Shown piece after piece: positions 8,274 to 16,965 of a stretch of DNA of 64,000 bases. This DNA comes from Ramlibacter sp. (GTDB lineage Bacteria; Pseudomonadota; Gammaproteobacteria; Burkholderiales; Burkholderiaceae_C): assembly GCA_019635415.1 (NCBI GenBank), contig JAHBZN010000001.1, positions 806,001 to 870,000 on the forward strand, read 5' to 3'. A program made the translations under genes and the position numbers. The notes beneath the pieces were generated by a model that saw only the letters and a list, made by a program, of their open reading frames with translations, was not told the DNA's origin and did no database searches. How positions within the stretch are numbered: the stretch's first letter is position 1; each line of letters starts with the position of its first letter.

Positions 8274-10233
8274 GGGTCTGCACTCCCAGGGTCTGCCAGA
8301 CCTCTGGCATCCCGGCCTCGATCTGCGTCGAGCGCACGAGGCCCAGGCGGCGGATGGTGGAACCTTGGCTGCCGTCCTGGTACTCGACGAAGGCACCCGG
8401 TTCGATGATTCCCGTCTCGGCCAGCACCGGCAGGCGCAGGCTCACCTCGATCTGCTGCCCGGTGTCGGCCAGCACGGCGATGCCCCGCTGGCGCGCCGCA
8501 GCGGCTTCGGTGATGAGCGCATCGACCACCATCGGGGCCAGCACATCGCCCGCCGTGCCTGCGCGCGTGACCTGTCCGAGCACACCGACGTCCTGCCCGG
8601 ACACGAACACGCGGTTGTAGCCGGGCTTCTCCACCCAGCGCAGCGACTCGCGGGCCACGGCATCGACGGGCAGCACGAAGTCGGGCGTGACGGTGGCCCA
8701 GTCCCACGGCGCGGCCGGATAGCGGTGGCGCACACGGATGCTCTGGTCGGACGGATGCGGGGTCAGGTAGCCCCCGGCGGCGCTGGCAATCGCAACCAAG
8801 GCTTCCATCCACGTGCCCTGCTGGGTGAACACCCCGGCCGGGATGTTCCAGTCGGTCAGGCCCCAATCGATGCTCCAGCCCAGGGGGATGCCGTTGAGCG
8901 TAAGTACGTCGTCCATCAACTGCCGCGCCGTGCACGCTTGCGGTTGCTGGAAGTTCATTACCGGCGCATAGGGGGCGGCCAGCACAGCGTTTCGCCCACG
9001 GCCCGAGATGCGGATGCTCGCGTCGCCAAACACCCGCTCGCGACTGATGCTCTCGGCCAGCGCCCGGAACGCTGTGCCGTTGACGCTGGCCAGCAGTTCG
9101 ACCGGGCCGCCGTTGCTGCCGGGGGCGACGAGGTTTTCTGCGGCGGCGGGGAGTTGCGCGTCAAATCCCCACGTCCAGGATGCGGCGTCGAGCGACAGCG
9201 AGAGGTTGAACACCGGCACGGGCAAGCCATCGGGCAGCCGATGCAGGGTCACGTTGTTGATCACGAAGTAGACCCTCCGGATGGGAATGACCACCGGCTC
9301 GCCATCGGGCGGCTCGATGTGGTTTTCGCAGAAGAGCAGCAGGTGGGCACCGGCAGGAGCCAGCGCAGCGAACAGCAGGTGGCCGCTCGGCGTGTAGCAG
9401 CGCGGAGGTTCGGGCGGCTCGGGGATCACCCACACGCTGATGCCGGGCGGTGGCTGCATCGCGTCCTGGTACCGCCCGCGCCAGCCGACCGGTCGGCGGC
9501 TTGCGCTCTGGAAGTCCGTGCCCTGGCGCTGCGTCAGCGGTCGGGCGTTCTGCCAGAGGGCGAGCCGACCGGCGCGCTTGCTGCGGTCACCGTCCTGATG
9601 CGCGAAGCGCGTGGCGTCGCGCAGACGGGTGGCGTTCTGGAACGCGCCCGCCCGAATCTGCGCGATGGGTGTCGCGTTCTCGTGGGCGAACCCGGTTGCG
9701 CCTTGCAAGCGCGTCGCCTGCTGCTGGCCGGTGCGCCGCAGCAGCGGCGCGGCCACCAAGATTGGCGGCAGGCGGTGCGCGATGCCGTGCACCGACACAG
9801 CCCCACGCTGCCACGCAGCGCCCCAGCCTGCGGGCGTCGCCGTCGCATCCTGCTGGCGCTGCGCTGCGCCATCCTCGCGCTGCGCGGCCTGCTGCCACTC
9901 GTGCGCCGTTTGGCCCACCGTCGGGCGCTGCGTGCGCGAGGCGTAGCGCACCTCGCCGGTGAACACCACACCGGGCAGGCTGGCCACGCCGACGTTGAGC
10001 GGAACGCTCGGGCGCAGGATGAGCGTGCTGACCGTCAGGCCCGGCAGCTCGGCCAGCACCTCCAGCCGCGCGGGCGGAATGAAGGCGACGCTGACGACCG
10101 GCAGCGGCAGCGCGGCCTGCACCACCACGGCGTTGCGCGGCGGCACGTAGTCCGCGCCGAAGATCAGATCGGCGTCGGGGGCGGCGGGACGGTCGTACAG
10201 CAGGTCGACGTTCTGCCCAGAGGTTGCAGGCAT
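8266..10233 (-). CDS. Tail-tip structural protein with a repetitive Q/A/R-rich section
   Basis: This 655-residue protein is not recognised as a named family. Residues about 1-100 are beta-rich and residues about 110-235 are a repetitive segment rich in Gln, Ala, Arg and Thr with recurring short units such as FAHENAT, FQNATRL and ATRFAHQ. The C-terminal two thirds (from about 265) is a globular region resembling tail-hub proteins, with a late segment of repeated short beta strands. Its place after the other tail genes supports a tail-tip or receptor-contact role; the precise role is inference. Confidence 0.6.
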   Translation of the reverse strand: MPATSGQNVDLLYDRPAAPDADLIFGADYVPPRNAVVVQAALPLPVVSVAFIPPARLEVLAELPGLTVSTLILRPSVPLNVGVASLPGVVFTGEVRYASRTQRPTVGQTAHEWQQAAQREDGAAQRQQDATATPAGWGAAWQRGAVSVHGIAHRLPPILVAAPLLRRTGQQQATRLQGATGFAHENATPIAQIRAGAFQNATRLRDATRFAHQDGDRSKRAGRLALWQNARPLTQRQGTDFQSASRRPVGWRGRYQDAMQPPPGISVWVIPEPPEPPRCYTPSGHLLFAALAPAGAHLLLFCENHIEPPDGEPVVIPIRRVYFVINNVTLHRLPDGLPVPVFNLSLSLDAASWTWGFDAQLPAAAENLVAPGSNGGPVELLASVNGTAFRALAESISRERVFGDASIRISGRGRNAVLAAPYAPVMNFQQPQACTARQLMDDVLTLNGIPLGWSIDWGLTDWNIPAGVFTQQGTWMEALVAIASAAGGYLTPHPSDQSIRVRHRYPAAPWDWATVTPDFVLPVDAVARESLRWVEKPGYNRVFVSGQDVGVLGQVTRAGTAGDVLAPMVVDALITEAAAARQRGIAVLADTGQQIEVSLRLPVLAETGIIEPGAFVEYQDGSQGSTIRRLGLVRSTQIEAGMPEVWQTLGVQTHA

Positions 10234-10250
10234 CGTTCACCCCAGATCCT

Positions 10251-10646
10251 TCAGCCCAGGATGGCCGACACCATCCGGGCGTCGCCGCCCAGATAGAGGT
10301 TGGTGCTGGCGAGCTTCACATCGCCCGCGCCATCGGTGCCGCTGCAATCCAGATCGAGTGCTGTCACCTCACTGCCGTTGACCAGCCGCGCCCAGGTGGC
10401 GATGCCGGTGGCAGCGATCAGGCCGTCCTCCTGCTGGGTCAGCGTCAGCAGTCCGCCCGCAATCGTTCCTGCAGGTTTGGTGAGCGCGATCTCCACCAGC
10501 ATCGCACTGGTGGGCGTCGCCGCCGGATTGGGTGGACGCGTGCCGCCGTAGATGCGCAGCCGCGCCGGGTTGGTTCCCGCATCGAGGAAGGACAGCGTGC
10601 CCGCCAGCCGTGCCTCGTTGTGTTCCTGCGTGATGGCGACGGTCAT
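10251..10646 (-). CDS. Phage tail-region protein, unknown function
   Basis: This 131-residue protein begins MTVAITQEHNEARLAGTLSFLD and has a beta-rich composition with many Thr and Ala residues, ending in DLDCSGTDGAGDVKL. It sits between two larger tail genes, overlapping the upstream gene by ATGA. It is probably a virion component. No motif was recognised. Confidence 0.6.
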   Translation of the reverse strand: MTVAITQEHNEARLAGTLSFLDAGTNPARLRIYGGTRPPNPAATPTSAMLVEIALTKPAGTIAGGLLTLTQQEDGLIAATGIATWARLVNGSEVTALDLDCSGTDGAGDVKLASTNLYLGGDARMVSAILG

Positions 10647-11650
10647 GGCATCAAGTCCTCTGGAATGAGCGGCCTGAGGTTGTCCGCGATCACCGCGCGG
10701 TACAGCTGTCGGTAGTCCGTGCTGATCACCGTGTAGCGCTGTTGAGGGTCGATGCGCTCGAATCGGTAGGTGCCGTCAGCCCGAGACCACGTGCTCGCCA
10801 CCAGGGCGTGGGTGTTTTCGCTGTAGAGCAGAACTTGGCGAACGAGGGGTTGGTCGGGCTGCCCCTTCTCCTTGACGGTGCCGGTGATCTGGCCGTTGCC
10901 GCCGAAATAGATGTCTCGGCGCGCGCTGGCCACAGCTCGAACCCGGGGCGGGTAGCTGCCTGGCTGGCTCCACAGTTCAGTGTTCGGGCTGTGCCAGCGG
11001 GCCAAGGCAGCGGAATGCACGCCGACCGGCGGTCCCGCGAGCGCGGCACGGCAGGCGGATTCGAGCGCGCGCACGTCGGCAAGACTTGCGACACCAGACC
11101 ACAACCCGGCCGCGAAGAAGCGCTCGCTGCCGCCGATGTTGTATTCGTTGCCGTCGGCGTAGTAGCCGATGCCGCCCACGCTGTCTGCCACCCACGAGCG
11201 CGCGAAAGCCGCGCCCGCCCAGTCGTCGTTGATGTACACGCGGGCACTGGCCGGGCTGACGACCAGCGCCATGAACTTGGGCGCGCCCCACGCGGGCCCG
11301 CTGCCCACCTGACCGCCGCTGCCATTGGCGTATTGGTAGATCGCGCCGTTGGACTCCTGATCCAGAAAATAGCTGTTGCTGTCGCCGAGGGTCTTGTAGA
11401 ACACCAGCCCTCGGCTGACGTGCATCACGAAGCCCGCCAGCACGAAGTCGCCGGACAAGGACATCGGAGTCGCCAACGGCCAGGGCTTGTCCTGGCCGTA
11501 CAACCCGTAGAGCGGAAATGGCGTGGCCACACCACCTTGTACGGTGATGGCATTGCTGCCGACCTGATCCTGCAGTTGCCCGTTCGAGAAGTGCAGCGCA
11601 TCCCACGCCGCGACCGGCGTCAACGACGCCACGCTGTCCCACCACGCCAT
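10643..11650 (-). CDS. Putative tail protein with LamG-like and carboxypeptidase-regulatory-like domains
   Basis: The 335-residue product starts MAWWDSVASLTPVAAWDALHF. The first 200 residues look like a concanavalin/LamG-type jelly roll (FVLAGFVMHVSRGLVFYK, then an inner strand RVYINDDWAG and GSERFFAAGLWSG). Residues about 245-330 (ITGTVKEKGQPDQPLVRQVLLY, then TYRFERIDP) resemble a carboxypeptidase-regulatory-like fold. Such modules occur in host-binding tail proteins. Adsorption is a reasonable inference. Confidence 0.55.
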   Translation of the reverse strand: MAWWDSVASLTPVAAWDALHFSNGQLQDQVGSNAITVQGGVATPFPLYGLYGQDKPWPLATPMSLSGDFVLAGFVMHVSRGLVFYKTLGDSNSYFLDQESNGAIYQYANGSGGQVGSGPAWGAPKFMALVVSPASARVYINDDWAGAAFARSWVADSVGGIGYYADGNEYNIGGSERFFAAGLWSGVASLADVRALESACRAALAGPPVGVHSAALARWHSPNTELWSQPGSYPPRVRAVASARRDIYFGGNGQITGTVKEKGQPDQPLVRQVLLYSENTHALVASTWSRADGTYRFERIDPQQRYTVISTDYRQLYRAVIADNLRPLIPEDLMP

Positions 11651-11653
11651 GGC

Positions 11654-12919
11654 TTACCTCCACGGCCCGGTGATGTCGAAGGCGATCTGCGCGCCCTCGG
11701 TTTCCGAGCTGTACTGCGTCCTGACCAGCAGGAACTTCTTGCCCGCCTGACCGACCACGTTGTCGACGATGGTCTGATCGCTGTAGGGGAGGTACTGCGG
11801 CATCCACAGCATTCCCGGCATCAGGCCGCGCATATGGCCCGACTCCTCGCGCACGTAGGTGGGCAGCAGCCACAGGCTGTAGTCCGGGCCATTGGGGAAC
11901 GGCATCGGGCCCCGGCCACAGACTTGGCTGGAGTTGTTGGTGTTGAGGGACGTCAGCCCGAAACGCACCGGGTTTCCGAGTTGGGTGTGACTGCGCAAGA
12001 GGACCTTGCCGGTGAACTCCAGCGACTGCGTGAGCCCATAGCCGTTGAACTGACCGGGGTAACTGATGTAGTGACTGTTGCTCCCGTAGATGTCGTCGGC
12101 GCACAAGACCGTTGCGTAGTTGTCGGCGGGCTTGAAGCTCGTGATGTCGCCAAAGCAGTAGCTGTTGCACCCGAACCAGTTGTAGCCCGGAGCGTTGGTC
12201 AAAAAGAGGAAGAACAGCCTGTCGTCACCGATGAGCACCCAGTTGCGGTTGCCCGCGCCACCATCGGAATAGGTGTCGTAACCGCCTTGGCGGGCGTGGT
12301 ACCACTTGTGCCACCCCCACTGGTTGGCCTCGACCTGCTTCCAGTTCTGCGTCGGGTTGTTCGGATCGAACGGGGCCTGCGCGCCGACGATGGTATCGAT
12401 GTCCGCCAGGTCTTCGACGATGCCGACGTTGGCCCACTTGGCCCAGCTCGTCGTGTAGTTGGGGGTCTTGAGGCTGTTGTCGATCAGCAGCAGGTTCTGC
12501 GGCGAGGCGGGGTTCTTGCTGCGGTACGCCGCCTTGTTCGTACCCGCGAACGCCTTCTCCCACCCCAGCGGCGCAACCTTGGCCGACAGGCTGGTGGCGC
12601 TGGTCGCGGGCGACACGGGCGTGCCGGTCACTGCGAAGGTGAACGTAGTTGCGGTGGTAGCGATAACCCGGAACTGCCCGTTGTACGCGGGCTGGTCGAC
12701 CCCAGCGATCTCGACCACCTGCTCTGACCGATAGGCGTGACCCGCGCTGATGGTGGCGGTGGCCACGCCATCGACACAGGTCAGCGTATCGATTGCCTTG
12801 AGCGCGAAGCCGTTGACAAGGCAGGCGTCGAGCATCGTCACCAGATCGCCCCAGTTGTTGGAGATCTGCGGCGCGCCGGTCATGCCGCTGTTGAAGTACT
12901 TGACGGTGAGGTCAGCCAT
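11654..12919 (-). CDS. Phage tail-region structural protein
   Basis: This 421-residue protein opens MADLTVKYFNSGMTGAPQIS, a type of N-terminus common in phage tail proteins. An early beta domain (residues about 40-115) contains THTFTF-like strands; the rest is rich in Trp, Tyr and Asn (WKQVEANQWGWHKWYHARQ, YCFGDITSFKP), consistent with a large globular receptor-facing or tail-tip domain. It is not recognised as a named family. Confidence 0.55.
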   Translation of the reverse strand: MADLTVKYFNSGMTGAPQISNNWGDLVTMLDACLVNGFALKAIDTLTCVDGVATATISAGHAYRSEQVVEIAGVDQPAYNGQFRVIATTATTFTFAVTGTPVSPATSATSLSAKVAPLGWEKAFAGTNKAAYRSKNPASPQNLLLIDNSLKTPNYTTSWAKWANVGIVEDLADIDTIVGAQAPFDPNNPTQNWKQVEANQWGWHKWYHARQGGYDTYSDGGAGNRNWVLIGDDRLFFLFLTNAPGYNWFGCNSYCFGDITSFKPADNYATVLCADDIYGSNSHYISYPGQFNGYGLTQSLEFTGKVLLRSHTQLGNPVRFGLTSLNTNNSSQVCGRGPMPFPNGPDYSLWLLPTYVREESGHMRGLMPGMLWMPQYLPYSDQTIVDNVVGQAGKKFLLVRTQYSSETEGAQIAFDITGPWR

Positions 12920-12937
12920 TGAATTGATTCCTTCGGT

Positions 12938-15900
12938 TCAAGGGGTGTCGACGTCGCCGCGAATCAGCAACGTGAATTGGTCGTCGGGCACGGACTCCGG
13001 CCCCTGCTGGACGGTGCGCACCACCCAGACCGGGAACTGGCTGCCGATGGTGTTGAAGCGCAGCACGTTGCCGGTGGCCCAGCCGTTGCCCCAGCCGAGC
13101 GCGGGCAGACGGAAGTACGGCACACCGGTCGCCGGGTTGTTGGGGGCGCAGTCGGCGCTGGTATTTCCGGTGGCGATCACACCTACGTTCTCGCCGATGA
13201 CCTCGAACGAGGTGCTGTTGGTCATCCGCACCACCCAGCGCTCGGTGAGCGCCCCGCGATTGGTGACCGTGATCGGGTACTGGGTGTGGTTGAAGGTGGC
13301 GGTGGCGGCGCTGCCGATCAGTTCATCCGACCAGCTGCCGTTCCAGGTGCTTTGGTCGAACACGAGGTTCACGCGGGCGAACAGATCACCGGCCACCAGC
13401 GCGCTGGAGACGAAGCTGCCGGAGATCGGATCGCCGGGACTGGCCAGCGGATAGGCGTGCGTCAGCGGGCGCGTGAAGCTGATCTCGCCGTTGATCTGCA
13501 CGTCGCGCACCACGGCCATGTCCTCGATGCGGTGCTCGATGGTCACCGGCTGGCTGTAGCCGGTCACGTCGGTGAAGGTGACCGTGCCTGCTTCGAGATC
13601 AGTAACGTAGCCTGTGTGGATCACCACGCCGTCGTCGCCGACCACGCGCACCCGCGACAGGCGCACGCGGCCCGCATCGATGGTCTGGCCGTTGCTGACC
13701 GACGTGGTGATGCGCCCGGTGTGGCCAACCACCGCAAAGCCGCCGGGCCGGAAGATCGGCACACGTCCATCGCTGGGCAGGCGCACCGGATCGATACCCA
13801 GCAGGGCCGCGTCCAAGGGCAGATAGCTGTAGGCCACGGCGCTATAGCGCAGGCTGGATGCCGCCACCGGCTCGGGTCGGAAGATCTTGCCGTCAGCGCG
13901 GATGTTCTCGGCGTCGAACCACGGCTCCGGCTCGTTGCCCGCCGCCGTGACCACGGTGCCAAAGCGCACCCGCACAAGGCCGGTGTCGTAGTCGACATTG
14001 CCGCTGACGCCGGACGCGGTGATCGTGCCGTCGATGCCTGCCGTCACGGTCTGCGTGCCACCCACGGCACGGGCGAACTGGATGGACAGCGATCCCGGGC
14101 GCAGCGGCGCGGCACCGGTGCGGAACACGTACTCGCTGGAGATGTTCTCGCCAACGGTGGTCACGCAACTGGCGCGCGTGATGCTGTTGGCCGCGCCCGC
14201 CGACCAGGAGCTGAGCGTCACCGCGCCCGAGAGGTAGTTGATGCCACCACGCGTGACCCAGCCGCTGGGCGTGAATTCGCGCAGCGTGCCCTGACCGTTG
14301 TCGCCCCAGGGCTGGCTGCCTGCGATGGCCAGCAGCACCGTGCCGGTCACCACCTGCGCGTTCACGCCGGGCACCAGCCGGAACGAAGGGCTGAACGCGA
14401 ATGTCTCGCTGTGGTTGCTGGTCGATCCTGCGCTGTTGTAGCGCAGCTTGACGTAGCCGGACTCGTCGTTCGGGTACAGCGACGGCGCGTCCACGTAGCT
14501 GATGCCGCCGTAGTTGAGGCGGAACATCTGGCCCACGCCCGACGCCCAGCCAAGGCGCTGCGCACCATAGACGGGACTTGGAATCTTGACGGTGACATCG
14601 GGCTGGAACTGCACCGCGCCAGTGGCGTAGTCGACGCTGCCGATGACTTGGCCTGCGCGCAGCACGTTGCCCGCACCATCGTCGCGGGCGTATTGCGTGG
14701 GATCGACGCCGTTCCACAGGCCCAGCCCCATCGCCTGAATCTGCTGCAGCGTGTAGACCCCGAGCACGGCGGTGTCGGTCAGGGTGTTCCACTCGATCTC
14801 CAATGAACCCGGCTCGATGGAACCCAGGGTTGCGGTCACCGGCACCTTGCCCTGGCCGTCCCGCGAGGGGTGCGCGAAGCTGTCTTCCTGCTTGGGGCCC
14901 GCAACGTAGTCCACGGTCAGCAATGCGCCGACTGGCGGCAGGACATTCGGCGCGAAGCTCAAGAGGTTCTGCGCGACGTTCAGACTGCCGCTGGCAGCAC
15001 CACTGAGCTCGCCGGACGTGGTGGCGGACGCCGTGCGCGTGCCCGTGCCGCTCTCGTGTGGCCAGGTGATGGTGAGCGTCCCCGGCTGCACACTCTTTCC
15101 TTCGGGCGGGGCAAGCTGCAAGGCCTGCGATGCCTTCAGTGCGGCGGTTGGCTGCTGCGTTTCCTGCGTCGGCACATTCCACGTCAGGATCAGGGACGAG
15201 CCCACGTCGGGCAGCGCGCCCAGTGTCACCACGAAGGCCCCGGTGTTCTTGTTGAAGGTTCCCGCGCCGTAGCTGGCGTCCAGCCCCTTGAGCGAGCCGT
15301 TGCCACCGTCCGATAACACGTACCAGCGGCCCTGCGCCATGTAGCTGATGGAGAGCGTGCCGGGTTGCGGCACCGGGTTCACGGTGCCGACGTAGGACTG
15401 GCTGCGCGATTCCGGCGTGACGGCGATCTCCGCACTCTGCGGCGCGCGCTGCAGTTGCGCGGCAGGCGTGTAGGTGATGGACTTGCTGTTGGACATCGAG
15501 CCGGAATTCAGGCTCAGGATGCCATTGGCGTAGTCGATGGTGCCCAGCGTGCCGCTGGCGGTCTTGAGCAGGCCCGCATCGTCGAAGATCGTGATGCCAT
15601 CGGTGACGATGGACAGCGACCCCGGCAGGCAGCCACCCGGCAGGTTGAATTTGATGCTGGTGTTCCAGGCATGGCTGGCCGTGTAGCTCACGGGTGCCGC
15701 GCCCGGCACCGGCAAACCTGCTGCGGCGTAGGGGGGCACGAAGGAGATCGGCGTCTCGGTTTGGGCGCTGGGCACGAGCTGCGTGTAGATGGACGCGCCC
15801 TTGATGGTGAAGTCGCCCACATTGGCAGCCTGCGTCAGCGGCACGACGCCGACGTAGGTGCCCGCGTCGGCCACCACCGTGTCGCGCGTTTTCGTGCTGT

Positions 15901-16546
15901 TGGTTGCCCGCGTGAAGGTTCTACTGGCGGGCGAGCCCGTAAAATCAAAGCGCAGCGCGTCGCTGATGGCGACGGTGACGACCGCCGCCTTGTAGTCCTG
16001 GTCGGTGTTGTAAGTGAAGCTGCGCTCGACCACCGACACGGCGGTGGCGCGGATGTACTGCTCCTTCTGCGTGGGCAGTCCTTCGTTCTCGATCAGGACA
16101 AGGGTTTGGCCGACGTTGGGCACGGCGTCGCTCGGGCGCTGGAACAACTGCACCACGCGCTGGCCTGCGATGTGGTTCTCGAACAGGTAGCCCGCCCACT
16201 CGGGGCCTTTGTTGAGGTAGGCCTCGATGCGGGTCTGCGCCTGCTCGCGGGTGTCGAAGGTCTTGCGGGTGGAAAACAACGTGACGCTGACCCGCTCGTC
16301 CTGCGGCGGCTCGGCCACGATGACGTTGGCCCCGAAGTAGGTGTCGGTGTCGTCCGTGGCCACCTGTACGAAGCTCTTGCGCAGGTTGACCCGGCCTCCG
16401 GCGCGATCCAGCTCGGAGATGTCCGGAAAGATCGCGTTCGAGACGCCGTCGGCGATCACCAGGCCCGTGGGCGCACCGCCGCCTTCGGGCACGTCCGCCA
16501 TCACGGCGGACTTCAGCAATTTCACGTCGCCGGATTGAATCGGCAT
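12938..16546 (-). CDS. Very large tail-tip protein with repeated beta modules
   Basis: The product has 1202 residues. After an N-terminal domain of about 230 residues it contains at least five copies of a module of roughly 80-120 residues. Each begins PGSLSI, PGTLSI, PGTLTI or PGSLEI and contains a GTIDYANGIL, GSVDYATGAV or GNVDYDTGLV strand-turn. The C-terminal 300 residues differ and include ITTSVSNGQTIDAGRVRLSRV. No catalytic motif is apparent. By position between the tape measure side and the LamG-like gene it is likely a tail-tip or side-fibre scaffold. It is the second largest gene of the prophage. Confidence 0.65.
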   Translation of the reverse strand: MPIQSGDVKLLKSAVMADVPEGGGAPTGLVIADGVSNAIFPDISELDRAGGRVNLRKSFVQVATDDTDTYFGANVIVAEPPQDERVSVTLFSTRKTFDTREQAQTRIEAYLNKGPEWAGYLFENHIAGQRVVQLFQRPSDAVPNVGQTLVLIENEGLPTQKEQYIRATAVSVVERSFTYNTDQDYKAAVVTVAISDALRFDFTGSPASRTFTRATNSTKTRDTVVADAGTYVGVVPLTQAANVGDFTIKGASIYTQLVPSAQTETPISFVPPYAAAGLPVPGAAPVSYTASHAWNTSIKFNLPGGCLPGSLSIVTDGITIFDDAGLLKTASGTLGTIDYANGILSLNSGSMSNSKSITYTPAAQLQRAPQSAEIAVTPESRSQSYVGTVNPVPQPGTLSISYMAQGRWYVLSDGGNGSLKGLDASYGAGTFNKNTGAFVVTLGALPDVGSSLILTWNVPTQETQQPTAALKASQALQLAPPEGKSVQPGTLTITWPHESGTGTRTASATTSGELSGAASGSLNVAQNLLSFAPNVLPPVGALLTVDYVAGPKQEDSFAHPSRDGQGKVPVTATLGSIEPGSLEIEWNTLTDTAVLGVYTLQQIQAMGLGLWNGVDPTQYARDDGAGNVLRAGQVIGSVDYATGAVQFQPDVTVKIPSPVYGAQRLGWASGVGQMFRLNYGGISYVDAPSLYPNDESGYVKLRYNSAGSTSNHSETFAFSPSFRLVPGVNAQVVTGTVLLAIAGSQPWGDNGQGTLREFTPSGWVTRGGINYLSGAVTLSSWSAGAANSITRASCVTTVGENISSEYVFRTGAAPLRPGSLSIQFARAVGGTQTVTAGIDGTITASGVSGNVDYDTGLVRVRFGTVVTAAGNEPEPWFDAENIRADGKIFRPEPVAASSLRYSAVAYSYLPLDAALLGIDPVRLPSDGRVPIFRPGGFAVVGHTGRITTSVSNGQTIDAGRVRLSRVRVVGDDGVVIHTGYVTDLEAGTVTFTDVTGYSQPVTIEHRIEDMAVVRDVQINGEISFTRPLTHAYPLASPGDPISGSFVSSALVAGDLFARVNLVFDQSTWNGSWSDELIGSAATATFNHTQYPITVTNRGALTERWVVRMTNSTSFEVIGENVGVIATGNTSADCAPNNPATGVPYFRLPALGWGNGWATGNVLRFNTIGSQFPVWVVRTVQQGPESVPDDQFTLLIRGDVDTP

Positions 16547-16547
16547 C

Positions 16548-16955
16548 TCAAATCTCCAGGAATCGAAGGGTCAGGCGGTAGAAGTCGGAGCCGGATCGCG
16601 CCGGGATGCCCAGCACGGGTTCAGCCTCGATGGCGGCCTCCTGGTGGCGGAAGGCGACCGTGAAGACACGGCCATCGGCGAACGTCAGTTCGAAGCGGCC
16701 CGTGGTGCTGGCCACCGGAATCGCCGCCCACCCGCGCAACTGCTCCACGGCAGCACGCGTCACCCACGCCATATCGGGGGCACCCACCAGGGTGATCGGC
16801 CGACCTGCCTGCCGGGTCGCCGACTGAATCAGCAAGGCCCCGGTGATCAGGTACGAGGTGCTGGCTACCGCTGGTGACCACGCGTGCTCGTCGCTCCATA
16901 GCAAGTCGTCGGGCAATGGCAGAGCCACCCCGGTGTCGAGGTTCGTCAGTTGCAT
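16548..16955 (-). CDS. Small tail protein next to the tape measure gene
   Basis: This 135-residue protein begins MQLTNLDTGVALPLPDDLLW and ends FYRLTLRFLEI. The composition is beta-rich with a central helix (TRAAVEQLRGWAAI). Genes at this position, just after the tape measure gene, often encode distal-tail or minor-tail proteins; that role is an inference from synteny. Confidence 0.6.
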   Translation of the reverse strand: MQLTNLDTGVALPLPDDLLWSDEHAWSPAVASTSYLITGALLIQSATRQAGRPITLVGAPDMAWVTRAAVEQLRGWAAIPVASTTGRFELTFADGRVFTVAFRHQEAAIEAEPVLGIPARSGSDFYRLTLRFLEI

Positions 16956-16965
16956 CGGAAAACCT

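Noticed and set aside
7705..10296. Long open frame on the plus strand opposite the tail genes
   Set aside because: It is an effect of high-GC codon structure; the minus-strand tail genes have coherent overlaps and protein-like sequence, while this frame is low-complexity Arg/Ala/Gly/Gln.
12977..14806. Plus-strand open frame opposite the 1202-residue tail gene
   Set aside because: Rich in His, Arg and Val with no recognisable fold, whereas the minus-strand protein shows repeated modules.
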